64,000 nt of DNA, taken from positions 372,001 through 436,000 of the forward strand of contig NZ_CP009282.1 of NCBI RefSeq assembly GCF_000758605.1, written 5' to 3'. This stretch comes from Paenibacillus sp. FSL R5-0912. GTDB taxonomy: Bacteria; Bacillota; Bacilli; Paenibacillales; Paenibacillaceae. A program made the translations under genes and the position numbers. Under the pieces are notes generated by a model that saw nothing but the letters and a program-made list of their open reading frames with translations, was not told the origin of the DNA and searched no databases. Positions 1-9,310 of this stretch are shown in pieces. The stretch's first letter is position 1. Each line of letters starts with the position of its first letter.

Positions 1-153
1 TATGTCAGCCAATTCAATCAAGGCGGCAGAATTAGCACAGAGCTTGTGGTATGGCGGGAATGCGCGCTCAGTGTGGGGCGGATATCCAGTGTCGGAATCC
101 TGGTTATGCTGTACAAATGGACGGACCTCTGCTTGATACAATCATCCGTCTAA
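1..153 (+). CDS. C-terminal fragment of an unidentified protein (cut by window edge)
   Basis: Frame 1 is open from the first base to TAA at 151-153 (50 codons). The fragment contains Arg-Glu, then Leu and Gly-Arg about six to ten residues later, followed by a hydrophobic stretch. I associate that pattern with late segments of major-facilitator transporters, but the piece is too short and ends too soon after the hydrophobic run to be sure. It may also be non-coding. A perfect hairpin (209-245) follows 56 bases later. Confidence 0.3.
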   Translation, partial: YVSQFNQGGRISTELVVWRECALSVGRISSVGILVMLYKWTDLCLIQSSV

Positions 154-208
154 TAATGAAAAGCCTCGGGACCGGAAGGTTCCGTGCAATATTTACCATC
201 ATTTATCG

Positions 209-245
209 CAGAAACGGTACCGCCCTGAGGGCGGTACCGTTTCTG
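209..245. terminator. Perfect palindrome, likely bidirectional terminator
   Basis: 18-base arms 209-226 and 228-245 are exact reverse complements around a single base. The hairpin lies between a rightward open frame ending at 153 and the leftward gene ending at 294. Its core (GAAACGGTACCG...) matches the second hairpin of the interspersed repeat family at 21.8, 28.5 and 36.2 kb, so it may be a half copy of that element serving as a terminator. Confidence 0.6.
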
Positions 246-293
246 TTATGCTAAGTATTAGAGTACAGTTCCCGTCTGCCAGGTGATTCTTAC

Positions 294-704
294 TCAACCG
301 AACGAAGTCAGCACACTCTGCGTCACGATCTCTCTTAGTTCAGCTTTCTGAGCGGTGTATTGCTGCCGGGTAATGCTACCGCTCGCCAATCTTGCTTCAA
401 GCTGCTGCGTCAGCTGTTTGACTTGCAGATTGATGACGTTATTAATGTTACCGCCATTCTCTTCAGCGATGGTGCGCAGGGATTTGCCGTCGTACAAGGC
501 GTCGTACAGCTCTTCGTCGGAGGATTGGCTCAGATTCAGGGCATCCAGCAGTTCATCGGTCTCGGCCACATCCGATGTGGACCATTTGGCAACGGGGATG
601 GTATGTAACGCAGGCTTGCCCCAGGCTGTTCCTCCAAACGACATGGCTACGATCATCGTTCCAACAATCATTACCCGCTTAATATTCATATGTTTTATGT
701 TCAT
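294..704 (-). CDS. Small secreted protein of unknown function
   Basis: A 136-residue protein. An in-frame ATG exists at 740, but the start at 704 is preferred because AAAGAGG lies 8 bases upstream of it. Residues 1 to about 29 form a signal peptide (Asn-Ile-Lys-Arg, hydrophobic core, Ala-Trp-Gly before Lys-Pro). The mature part has an acidic helix-rich block around SSDEELYDALYDGKSL and a Gln/Leu-rich helix that could be a short coiled coil. I recognise no catalytic motif. The composition resembles small exported Bacillota proteins of unknown role. It is a single gene, transcribed away from the giant S-layer gene, and its 3' end faces the palindrome at 209-245. Confidence 0.75.
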   Translation of the reverse strand: MNIKHMNIKRVMIVGTMIVAMSFGGTAWGKPALHTIPVAKWSTSDVAETDELLDALNLSQSSDEELYDALYDGKSLRTIAEENGGNINNVINLQVKQLTQQLEARLASGSITRQQYTAQKAELREIVTQSVLTSFG

Positions 705-848
705 GTCTAATATCCTCTTTTCATATTCAATGTCTGTCATTAGCTCAGAGATTCAAGAGCAGCTAGGTTCTGCTGTAAACCCATTATAAACAACTAACCT
801 AATGGTAACCTTAACGAAACTTTAAAATTACCTAAAGATTACAATGTA

Positions 849-915
849 CTGACAGAGTGATTACAAACCCCCCGTATACTTTATGGATGGTTACCAGCTT
901 GCATGTTTATGCAAG
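849..915 (+). promoter_or_regulatory. Candidate promoter and palindrome upstream of the S-layer phosphoesterase
   Basis: A perfect -10 box TATACT lies at 875-880, but the best -35 (CTGACA, 849-854) is 20 bases away, longer than usual. A 7+7 palindrome CTTGCAT-N4-ATGCAAG occupies 898-915, between the -10 and the ribosome-binding site, where a repressor could act. No binding protein is evident. Confidence 0.35.
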
Positions 916-950
916 GAATTCATAACACACATACGGGGAGTGTTCACAAG

Positions 951-3900
951 TTGAGAATTACAGCAAAAGGTAAACGCCTGTTCTCCAGTTTGATGGCAGG
1001 CAGTCTTATGCTTGGCATCATGGTTCCTGGAAGCTACGCCCAGGAAATTCCGTCAGAGATACAGCGGACGTCATCAGAGATTGCAACACTAACAGACGGA
1101 GAGACCCTGCCTGAGGCGCAGTCTGGCAACGAATCAGTTACGTCTGCTGTATATGCCACACCATCACAGCCGGGGGCGCTGCTCATTACTGAGCTGGTTC
1201 CGGATACCAAGAATGTAGGCAGTGCGGATGGTTATGAATATGTAGAGGTCTACAACAATACGGATACATCGGTTAATTTCAATGACTACTATTTCTATTA
1301 CAACGGCGCGAACACCTGGACTACCGGTGGTGATACCGTCATCCCGGCATTCGGGAATATTGTATTCTGGATTATGAACGGCACTAATCAGGCAGCAACT
1401 GCCAATGATTTCATAGCCAACTTCTCGCCTGAAGCGTCTTTACAGGAGGGGGTTAACCTATTCCGGATCAATGGAGGCGGAGGTATGGCGAATGGCTCAC
1501 CTCGCAACCTGCAGATCAAGAGCAAAGCCGGGGATGCCCTAATTATCTCTGCCTCTTATGCCAAGGAGCAGGTCAAGGAGAACAACGGGATTGTTTACCA
1601 GTATCCGGTAACCGGAGGCACAGAAATGGTTCTGATGTCAGAGGCAGGCATAATCCCTGCCACACCCGGGACAGTAACGGCTGGTCAGATCCCGGAGCAT
1701 GATCCCGGAGAGATGACCCCGGTAATCAGTCATACCCCTAAGAGCAGTACAGATCCAGCAGATCTGGTGATTAATGCAACAATCACCCATCTGCAGAATG
1801 CGGATGTAGAGGTTGCACCGGCCGTGGAGCTGCTGTACCGTACGACTTCGCAGCTGCGGGAGACCGTCATTACCATGACATCTGCAGGGGGAGAGGCCTA
1901 TTCCGCGGTTATTCCAGCAGCTGCCCTGGAAGAGCCGGAGCTAATCTACAGCATTCGTGTGAAGAATGTAACCGAGAGCTATTCGGTGCATGTAAACCAG
2001 CCGGATTTCAATTCTGCATTGGTGCCGCCGCTGCTCGTCACAGAGCTGCTCCCCAACTCCTCGAATGCAGCGGGCACCACCTCAGATGCTTTCGAGTTTA
2101 TTGAGGTTTATAACAATACGGACAAGCCGGTCGATTTCAAAAACTACAAGCTGTTTTACCGGTATCCCGATAAAGGCAATGCTGCGGATGTGAAGTGGCC
2201 GTCTACGCAGGAGAGCTTGAACATTCCTGCCCAGCAGTCGGTTGTATTCTGGGTGATTAACAGCGCAAATGCGGCCTATAAGGCAAGTGATTTCAATACA
2301 GCATTTAATACGGATCTGGTAGAAGGCACGAATCTGTTCTTGATCAAAAGCGACGGGATGTCTAACTCCGGCCGCCGGGGAATCGTAATTAAGAGCAATA
2401 CGGAGAAGGAAATTTCAGCTGCTTATTATGATGCCGATACTCTATATAACGGCGGAACCAAAGGGGACGAGACAAAGGAGAGTAAGTCGCTTCAGTACAA
2501 ATACCCTGTGAACGGTACAGGTAAAATGCTTAAGATCAGTTCCGGAGAAGCTGTTCCGTCACCTGGCAGTGCAGATCTAGCCCAAGTTCCCGTAACCCCT
2601 GTTCATGTGGAACTGGATACCGAAGCTCCGGAAGTGAATGATCTTACAGATATTTCTGAGATTGATCAGTCGGGAAGCCTGGATTTGAAGGCTTTTGCCG
2701 ATGACAACAAAGGAGTTACGTCCGTAGAGGTGAGAGTAGCTTCGGACAAGCAGCCTGACTTCGTCAGCCACAATCTGGCCCAGGATTATAACGACAACCT
2801 GTATCACTTCAAATTATCTTCAGCCGAACTTATCGGCAGAACGGAGATTCAATATTACTTTGTCGTTTCAGACGGAAGTCAGGAAACAGAATCACCGTTG
2901 GCCAAGGTGAAAATAACGGGCGGACCGGACCGGTCCCCGCTGCGTTTGAATGTGAAGGATAACGCACTGCTGCATGGCAGCGTTACGGTCAAGGGAACCG
3001 CGGCGAGCGCCGAAGCAGATGAACTGGTGCTAAGCATTGACGGCAAAGAGACAGATGACACTCAGGTCTATCCTGCCCTTGAGAACGATGCTTATTTTGT
3101 CTTCGATGCCAAGAATGTCGATTATTATTTCAAGAACGGAATTACCATGGGGCCTGAGGAATTGGGAGACAAGAGTATTCTATATACATTTATGGATCCC
3201 ATCACCTCCTATACCACGCTGTCCTTCCCGATATCTGCCGCTGCACTTAAGGCGGGGACGGATAACGTAATTTATATCAGGGCAGGCTCGAAGTCATCTC
3301 CATTTGATCCCCGTCCGGAAGAGAATAAGGATGATTTCGAGATAAAGAATGTCCGTCTTCTGTTGGCGGACGGAACAGAAGTATGGGATCCAGCTTACAG
3401 TGCGCGGGATAAAGAGATTAAGATGGGTGACTCTACAGGCAAAAATCCGTCGATTGGCTTCCGCTTCGAGCTGCAGTCGGAGCAACTGCGCTCCAAAGCG
3501 TATGACTGGAATACGGCGCAGGCAACTGACGGATCACATACGCTGATTCTTGCACATGGCCAGGAGCAGGTGAAATCCAAGGTCATTGTGGACAATACGC
3601 CGCCAACTATTCAATCCAATATGGAAGAGGGCCAGACTTACCGGGGCAGCATTGAGCTGAAGGCCGATGTTACTGATGAATATGCCGGTGTGGATCAGGT
3701 CAGTGTGAAACTGGATGATACGGAGATTGAGCTTCCCTATGCGACATCCTCAGGCATGCTGGCGGGAGGAGTGCACAATCTGTCCATTACTGCCACCGAT
3801 AAGGCGGGGAACAAGGCCGAGAAGCTGATTACCTTCAAGGTACCTGAGGAGAATCCGTATGCTCCGCAGGTAATTGCTCCAATCAACGGGGCTAAGGGCG

Positions 3901-6800
3901 TAGGTACCAGCCCGAAGCTCACGGTGAAAGTGGAAGACCCGACCGGAGACAAGCTGGATGTCGCTTTCTATCAAGGATTTAAATATGATGGCAGTCATCC
4001 GGAGCAAGGGTTCACCGGATTTAAGAATGCCTCTGATACCGAACCGCCCAAACAGCCGGTTCCTGCCGGTGAGCAGGCGCTAAGCGGTGAGGAGTATAGA
4101 AGAATTAGTGCTGCGGACGGGGATTATCTCGTCAATGATGCGGTGGAGCAGTTCCCGTATCAACGGTATGAAATTAAGCTGGATGAATCGGTCAAAGCAA
4201 CAGACCGTGTGGATGTAGAGTGGAAAGGCAACTCTCTTCCGGGCCGGAAGGTAAGTCTGTATGCCTGGAGCCCATCCGGACAGAACTGGGTGCTGCTGGA
4301 CCACCAGATTGCGGGAACCACGGACTTTGAACTGAAGTCGACAGTGAGCGCCGGGGTTTACAGGGACGGGGACAAAGTCGCTGTTATGGTGCAGGATGAG
4401 ATTGCCGCAGCGGCTGCATCCACGGTTACACAGGACACCTATGACTTTTCCTTTGTATGGATGTCAGATACCCAATATTATTCACAGAGCTATCCGTACA
4501 TTTATCAGAAGAATGTGCAGTGGATTGCCGACAACAAGGACAGCCTTAACCTGAAATATGTCATTCATACCGGTGATGTGGTGGATAAATCCTATCAGGA
4601 ATATGAGTGGGAAGAGGCTGACAAGGACATGCGGGTGCTGGAGGACGCGGGTATTCCTTACGGGGTGCTTGCCGGCAACCATGATGTGGGTCACCAGAAC
4701 GGCGATTATACGAAATTCTGGGAGTATTTTGGTGAATGGAGATTTAAGAACCTGCCGACTTACGGAGGCTCCTACGATAATAACCGCGGACATTATGATC
4801 TCGTCTCAGCGGGCGGCAATGATTTCATCATTGTCTATATGGGCTGGGGTTTGGCTGAACAGGAAATTGAATGGATGAATGAAGTGGTTGCCCGATATCC
4901 GGAGCGTAAGGCGATACTATGCCTGCATGAATATATGCTGGTATCCAACAACCGTGCACCGATTGCCGACACTATTTTCGAGAAAGTCGTAAAACCGAAC
5001 AAGAATGTCATCGCGGCATTGTCAGGTCATTATCACGATGCGGAGCTTAAGGTGGACCCGCTGGATGATAATGGAGACGGTGTGGCTGACCGCAATGTCT
5101 ATCAGATGCTGGCGGATTATCAAGGGGCTGAACAAGGGGGACTAGGGTACATCCGTCTGCTTCAGTTCGATATTTCGAATAATCAGCTTCATGTGAAGAC
5201 CTATTCTCCTTTTCTGGATGATTACAACTTCTATGATGAAGTTGAATTCCCGGGTAAGGACGAGTTCTCACTCCCGCTGGATCTTCAGCCGGTGACCAAA
5301 CGTGTGGCAACAGATTATATTGGTGTGAAGGTGTACAGTGACCAGAAGATTGCCGTGAAGCAAGTAGTGGCAAGCGGCAACGAGGTAACGGTACCCTGGA
5401 ACAACCTGAATCAGGATAGCTATTATCAGTGGTATTCGAAGGTGGAGGATGGAAATACAGGCAGCGTGCTATCGGATATCTGGGGATTCTACACCGGAAA
5501 AGAAGGGGTGGCGCCAACACCAACACCAACACCGGCTCCTGAAGGGACTGATCCGTGGCCAGTCGGAACAACCGGACCTGCTGCTACGCCGGCTCCATCG
5601 GTTACGCCGAGCCCTGCAGCTGTGCCCGGAGCGGACAAAGGCAGCATTAAGCTGGTTATGGGCCAGGACGGCAATTACAGCGCATCCCTTAAAGATTTTG
5701 AGACCCTGATCCGGGAAACCATTGACGGAACGATTCGGATCGCGTTAACCGAATCCGGCGTTAGCCAGGGGATAATTCAACTGGCGCTCGATGCGAAGGG
5801 TGTAGAGCAGGCAGTTCAGAACAAGAAGGCGCTGAAGATTGTCTCTTCCGGGTTCGAGCTAGCCATTCCGGCAGAATCGCTGCCGGATATTCCGGAAGGC
5901 AGTGATAAAGTGCTGCTAAGCATTCATACAGTGCTGACGCCGCAGCTTCAGCAGACCATTGAGGAGAACCGCAAAGGAACGGCGGGCTTAGGCGCTCCGC
6001 AGGCCGGGGTTACGCTTGAACTCAAAACGGTGTCCGGTGGTAAAGAAACAGCCGTTCATCAGTTCAAGAACAGTGTAACAGTAACCTTAATGCTGACTGC
6101 CGGCGAGTTTGGCGGGATCGATAAGGATTATGCCGGAGTTTACTACCTGGATGGAAGCAGCCTGAAGTATATGGGCGGTATCTTCAAGAACAATACTGTC
6201 AGCTTTACAACAGATCACTTCTCTTCTTATGCAATAATGGAATACCACAAGGTATTCAGCGATGTGAGCGGAAGCTGGTCGGAGCAGTACATTAATAAGC
6301 TGGCCGCGAAGCATATTATTACAGGAATCGATGAGAACCATTACGCCCCGACATGGAATGTCACACGGGCAGACTTCGCCGTACTGGCGGTGCGTGCGAT
6401 GAACCTGAACAACACGGCGGGTGCACCAGCGGTAGGTTCCTTCGCTGATGTGCCGCAAGGAGCATATTATGCATCGTCTGTGGAGAAGGCCGCTGAGCTT
6501 GGATTTATGGAGGGCAGCGAAGGACGTTTCCGTCCGGATGACACGATTACCCGCGAAGAAGCGGCCGTGGTGCTTAGCAGACTGATGAAATCCGGTGCTA
6601 GTGCACAGTCACCGGCATCTGCTGCTGGGAATGCAGTATTTGCCGATACGGGCAGCATCTCCCTGTGGGCGAAGGAAGCGGTAAGTGAACTGCAGGCCAA
6701 GGGTCTGATCAGCGGCAAAGGCAATAATCAGTTTGACCCGCGCGGTGAAGTGACCCGTGCAGAAACCGCGAAGCTGCTGTATGGATTACTGAACCTCTAA
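951..6800 (+). CDS. S-layer-anchored multidomain metallophosphoesterase with lamin-tail domains
   Basis: TTG at 951 is chosen because GGGGAG precedes it by 10 bases and it leaves a compact signal peptide (1 to about 31, ending Ser-Tyr-Ala-Gln); an in-frame ATG at 903 would add 16 residues. The product is 1,949 residues. Order: two lamin-tail-like beta-sandwich domains (about 76-215 and 360-540, each opening LLxTELxP and containing EYVEVYNN or EFIEVYNN), Ig-like/bacterial adhesion segments, a calcineurin-type phosphoesterase (about 1165-1436), a Pro/Thr linker (about 1520-1550), a beta-rich region and three S-layer homology repeats (about 1766-1949). Metal ligands are visible in MSDTQYY, HTGDVVD, GNHDVG, LHEY and SGHYHDAEL. 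It is expected to be displayed on the cell wall through SLH binding to pyruvylated secondary polymer. The substrate is unknown; nucleotides, phospholipid head groups or teichoic material are possible. Confidence 0.93.
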   Translation: MRITAKGKRLFSSLMAGSLMLGIMVPGSYAQEIPSEIQRTSSEIATLTDGETLPEAQSGNESVTSAVYATPSQPGALLITELVPDTKNVGSADGYEYVEVYNNTDTSVNFNDYYFYYNGANTWTTGGDTVIPAFGNIVFWIMNGTNQAATANDFIANFSPEASLQEGVNLFRINGGGGMANGSPRNLQIKSKAGDALIISASYAKEQVKENNGIVYQYPVTGGTEMVLMSEAGIIPATPGTVTAGQIPEHDPGEMTPVISHTPKSSTDPADLVINATITHLQNADVEVAPAVELLYRTTSQLRETVITMTSAGGEAYSAVIPAAALEEPELIYSIRVKNVTESYSVHVNQPDFNSALVPPLLVTELLPNSSNAAGTTSDAFEFIEVYNNTDKPVDFKNYKLFYRYPDKGNAADVKWPSTQESLNIPAQQSVVFWVINSANAAYKASDFNTAFNTDLVEGTNLFLIKSDGMSNSGRRGIVIKSNTEKEISAAYYDADTLYNGGTKGDETKESKSLQYKYPVNGTGKMLKISSGEAVPSPGSADLAQVPVTPVHVELDTEAPEVNDLTDISEIDQSGSLDLKAFADDNKGVTSVEVRVASDKQPDFVSHNLAQDYNDNLYHFKLSSAELIGRTEIQYYFVVSDGSQETESPLAKVKITGGPDRSPLRLNVKDNALLHGSVTVKGTAASAEADELVLSIDGKETDDTQVYPALENDAYFVFDAKNVDYYFKNGITMGPEELGDKSILYTFMDPITSYTTLSFPISAAALKAGTDNVIYIRAGSKSSPFDPRPEENKDDFEIKNVRLLLADGTEVWDPAYSARDKEIKMGDSTGKNPSIGFRFELQSEQLRSKAYDWNTAQATDGSHTLILAHGQEQVKSKVIVDNTPPTIQSNMEEGQTYRGSIELKADVTDEYAGVDQVSVKLDDTEIELPYATSSGMLAGGVHNLSITATDKAGNKAEKLITFKVPEENPYAPQVIAPINGAKGVGTSPKLTVKVEDPTGDKLDVAFYQGFKYDGSHPEQGFTGFKNASDTEPPKQPVPAGEQALSGEEYRRISAADGDYLVNDAVEQFPYQRYEIKLDESVKATDRVDVEWKGNSLPGRKVSLYAWSPSGQNWVLLDHQIAGTTDFELKSTVSAGVYRDGDKVAVMVQDEIAAAAASTVTQDTYDFSFVWMSDTQYYSQSYPYIYQKNVQWIADNKDSLNLKYVIHTGDVVDKSYQEYEWEEADKDMRVLEDAGIPYGVLAGNHDVGHQNGDYTKFWEYFGEWRFKNLPTYGGSYDNNRGHYDLVSAGGNDFIIVYMGWGLAEQEIEWMNEVVARYPERKAILCLHEYMLVSNNRAPIADTIFEKVVKPNKNVIAALSGHYHDAELKVDPLDDNGDGVADRNVYQMLADYQGAEQGGLGYIRLLQFDISNNQLHVKTYSPFLDDYNFYDEVEFPGKDEFSLPLDLQPVTKRVATDYIGVKVYSDQKIAVKQVVASGNEVTVPWNNLNQDSYYQWYSKVEDGNTGSVLSDIWGFYTGKEGVAPTPTPTPAPEGTDPWPVGTTGPAATPAPSVTPSPAAVPGADKGSIKLVMGQDGNYSASLKDFETLIRETIDGTIRIALTESGVSQGIIQLALDAKGVEQAVQNKKALKIVSSGFELAIPAESLPDIPEGSDKVLLSIHTVLTPQLQQTIEENRKGTAGLGAPQAGVTLELKTVSGGKETAVHQFKNSVTVTLMLTAGEFGGIDKDYAGVYYLDGSSLKYMGGIFKNNTVSFTTDHFSSYAIMEYHKVFSDVSGSWSEQYINKLAAKHIITGIDENHYAPTWNVTRADFAVLAVRAMNLNNTAGAPAVGSFADVPQGAYYASSVEKAAELGFMEGSEGRFRPDDTITREEAAVVLSRLMKSGASAQSPASAAGNAVFADTGSISLWAKEAVSELQAKGLISGKGNNQFDPRGEVTRAETAKLLYGLLNL

Positions 6801-6858
6801 TCATTATCTGCCAGAGTGAGACCGCCCGGATTAGCCCGGAGGTCACCGCAACTATGGA

Positions 6859-6902
6859 AGCAGCGATTGTCCAATAACGGATAATCGCTGCTTTATTTTT
6901 TG
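6859..6902 (+). terminator. Intrinsic terminator of the S-layer phosphoesterase gene
   Basis: AGCAGCGATT pairs with AATCGCTGCT around a short loop and is followed by TTATTTTTT, 58 bases after the stop codon. Confidence 0.8.
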
Positions 6903-7056
6903 GAGTAAGCGGCAGCTTGATCCACCAGACGGGAGCCGATAGGTTCTGGTGCCCCTCATTTGCAAAAAAAAACAGGATTGCTTAAAGTGAAGACGGACGC
7001 ATCCACATGCGGGAAAGCTTAAGAAATGAAATCCATAGCAAGCAGGTGAACTTTCC

Positions 7057-7752
7057 ATGAATAAAAAAATACTGGTCGTCGATGATGAACCGGCCATTGT
7101 GAGTGCAATTGCCTACGCGCTGCGGCGTGAAGGCTATGAAGTCGATACCGCCGGTGACGGGGAGGAAGCGCTTGGCAAGACGAATACCTTCCACCCGAAT
7201 GTGCTGGTGCTGGATGTAATGATGCCGAAGCTGAGCGGTTATGACGTGTGCCGGAAGCTTGAGAACCGTGATGACATCGGAATTATTCTGCTGACCGTCA
7301 AGAATGATATTGTCGATAAAATTGTAGGTTTGGAGCTCGGTGCAGACGATTATATGACCAAGCCGTTCGAGATCCGCGAGCTGCTGGCCCGGGTCAAGGC
7401 GCTGCTGCGCAGGCTGGAGAAGAATACGGCCGAGATCCGAAGCGAGCTGATCGAATACGGCACGCTGCGGGTACATCCGGACCGGCGTAGCGCCGAGCTT
7501 GGGGAAGAACAGCTTGAGCTGACCCCGAAGGAGTTCGACCTGCTGTTCCTCCTGCTCTCCCACCCGCAGCGGGTGTATATGCGCGAGGAGCTGCTGGAGC
7601 AGGTGTGGGATATGGACTACGCGGGCGGCACGCGCACGGTGGACATTCATATTCAGCGCTTGCGCAAAAAGCTGGGCGAGCCTTACCAGAACATTCTGCA
7701 GACAGTCTATGGTGTTGGCTATAAAGCGGTACCTGCGGGGAACTACGTATGA
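7057..7752 (+). CDS. OmpR/PhoB-family response regulator
   Basis: A 231-residue two-domain regulator. The receiver domain (1 to about 118) carries the acidic pair Asp9-Asp10, phosphoacceptor Asp53 (VLDVMMP), the Thr of LLTVKN and Lys in TKPFE. The winged-helix DNA-binding domain (about 135-228) ends with TVDIHIQRLRKKLGE and VYGVGYK, typical of the family. The downstream histidine kinase starts at 7749 inside an ATGA overlap, so the two are translationally coupled and almost certainly cognate. Sequence style is close to PhoP/VicR-type regulators, but the target genes are unknown. The adjacent lipoprotein at 9311 is the obvious candidate. Confidence 0.95.
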   Translation: MNKKILVVDDEPAIVSAIAYALRREGYEVDTAGDGEEALGKTNTFHPNVLVLDVMMPKLSGYDVCRKLENRDDIGIILLTVKNDIVDKIVGLELGADDYMTKPFEIRELLARVKALLRRLEKNTAEIRSELIEYGTLRVHPDRRSAELGEEQLELTPKEFDLLFLLLSHPQRVYMREELLEQVWDMDYAGGTRTVDIHIQRLRKKLGEPYQNILQTVYGVGYKAVPAGNYV

Positions 7753-9215
7753 GAATCAGCATTAAGCTGAAATTCAGCCTGTTCCTGGCCCTGCTGCTTA
7801 TTCTTGCCATCAGTGTGCTGAGTTATTTCGTGCTGCGCGGCGTGGAGCGGAACCAGCAGGGACAGACGGAGAGCTATCTGGCACAGCATGTCAAAACCGT
7901 CAATCTGCGTGTGAAGCAGACCTTTTATATCGGTGTGCGCCTTGAACCGCAGGAATTCATGCAGCAGCGGGGCAAGGCGCTGGCCGCTGAACTGGCCGGG
8001 TTCACTGGCCTTGAAGTTACCCTGTATGACAGCCAGGGCCAGCAGGTAGGAACCTCGGCGCAAGGTGAGCCGGGGCCGGGCAGGCCGGATGTCCGCGCGG
8101 CGCTGGACTATGCGCTGAATAATAAAGTCGCCTATCAGAGTGAGGGCGACAAGCTGCTGTATCTCGCCCCGCTGCAGGGTCCGGAGGAACAGATGGGCGT
8201 GGTGCAACTGGAGTATTCACTGAAGGGTGCCCGGAGCTTCCAGCAGACGCTGCTGAATCTGTTCCTGACCACAGGCGGTGCGGTGCTGGTATTCAGCTTC
8301 CTGGCCGGATATCTGTACTTCAACCGTGCTGCGGCAGCGATCGGACGGCTGAAGAAGTCAGCGGAGGATATCCGCCGCGCCGATTATATTACGGCTCCGC
8401 CGCTGAAGCGCAAGGATGAGCTTGGGGAGCTGGCCGAGGGCATCTACTTCATGAGCCGGGAGATCGAGAGCAGTATTGCCGCGAAGGATGAGGAGCGCCG
8501 CAAGCTGCAGCTCGCAGTGGAGAAGCTTCAGGCGCTGGAGCAGCAGCAGAAGCAGTATATCGGGAATATCAGTCATGAATTCAAGACACCTTTGACCTCG
8601 ATCAAAGCTTATGTTGATCTGCTGAATATGTATGACGATGACCCTAAGCTGCTGCATGATGCGAAGATCAACATTGCTAAGGAAACGCAGCGGCTGTACG
8701 AGATGGTGGAGAAGGTGCTGCAACTGACCGCGCTGGAGAAATATGATTTCGAATCCCAAGCAGAGGTGCTGGAGGTCGAGAGCACACTACGGGATATTTG
8801 CGGACGGATGAAGGGCAAGGTGGAGCGATATGGACTTACGGTCATGCTAGACGTTAAGCCGGCACATATTTGGATCGATAAAGAGAGCTTCATGCATATC
8901 TTCATTAACCTGCTCGATAATGCGATCAAATACAATGTCCCGCAGGGAAGCGTTCACTTGTATAACGAGGTCAGGGACGGGCGGGTATGGATTACGGTCC
9001 GCGATTCGGGAATCGGCATTCCGGAAGATTCGCGTGATAAGATCTTCGAGCCATTTTATACGGTCAACCGTGACCGTTCCAGAGCATCGGGAGGCACGGG
9101 ACTTGGACTTTCCCTGGTGCGTAATCTGGTGGAGAAGCAGAACGGGACCATTACGCTGCTGGAGGGTACAGGCGAGGGTGCAGTGTTCCAGCTGTCTTTT
9201 CCCTTAGTGTCCTGA
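7749..9215 (+). CDS. Membrane sensor histidine kinase, partner of the upstream regulator
   Basis: A 488-residue kinase. A transmembrane helix at about 7-29 and another at about 172-195 bracket an extracytoplasmic sensor of about 140 residues. Then come a HAMP linker (about 195-250), a coiled coil and the dimerisation domain with phosphoacceptor His276 in SHEFKTPLTSIKAYVD. The ATPase domain shows N box NLLDNAIKYN, G1 DSGIGIP and G2 GGTGLGLSL. The first four bases overlap the regulator stop codon. No known sensor fold is evident in the extracytoplasmic part. The moderate-size sensor and the downstream lipoprotein suggest an envelope signal. Confidence 0.95.
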   Translation: MRISIKLKFSLFLALLLILAISVLSYFVLRGVERNQQGQTESYLAQHVKTVNLRVKQTFYIGVRLEPQEFMQQRGKALAAELAGFTGLEVTLYDSQGQQVGTSAQGEPGPGRPDVRAALDYALNNKVAYQSEGDKLLYLAPLQGPEEQMGVVQLEYSLKGARSFQQTLLNLFLTTGGAVLVFSFLAGYLYFNRAAAAIGRLKKSAEDIRRADYITAPPLKRKDELGELAEGIYFMSREIESSIAAKDEERRKLQLAVEKLQALEQQQKQYIGNISHEFKTPLTSIKAYVDLLNMYDDDPKLLHDAKINIAKETQRLYEMVEKVLQLTALEKYDFESQAEVLEVESTLRDICGRMKGKVERYGLTVMLDVKPAHIWIDKESFMHIFINLLDNAIKYNVPQGSVHLYNEVRDGRVWITVRDSGIGIPEDSRDKIFEPFYTVNRDRSRASGGTGLGLSLVRNLVEKQNGTITLLEGTGEGAVFQLSFPLVS

Positions 9216-9228
9216 AGGACATATGTTT

Positions 9229-9279
9229 ACATCTTGGAAACATTCTGTGAGTGGTTTGGAAATAAGCATCCGGTATGCT
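9229..9279 (+). promoter_or_regulatory. Possible activated promoter of the propeller lipoprotein
   Basis: A -10 like box TATGCT (9274-9279) has a poor -35 (GTGGTT, 9251-9256, 17-base spacer). Two ACAT repeats 11 bases apart (9229-9232 and 9240-9243) lie just upstream of the -35, the spacing expected of one-turn direct repeats bound by OmpR-type regulators. This fits activation by the neighbouring response regulator, which is inference only. Confidence 0.3.
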
Positions 9280-9310
9280 GAGAGCAACCAATAGCTGGAG
9301 GGAAGCCTAT

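Noticed and set aside
209-245. Phage or integron attachment site
   Set aside because: No integrase or mobile gene nearby, and the core recurs as part of repeat family 1.
51-254. 67-codon frame ending in the palindrome at the left edge
   Set aside because: It crosses a perfect terminator-like hairpin and has no ribosome-binding site.
5047-5571. 174-codon open frame antisense to the S-layer phosphoesterase
   Set aside because: It is opposite conserved phosphoesterase and linker sequence and is Pro/Arg/Ser-rich without a start signal.
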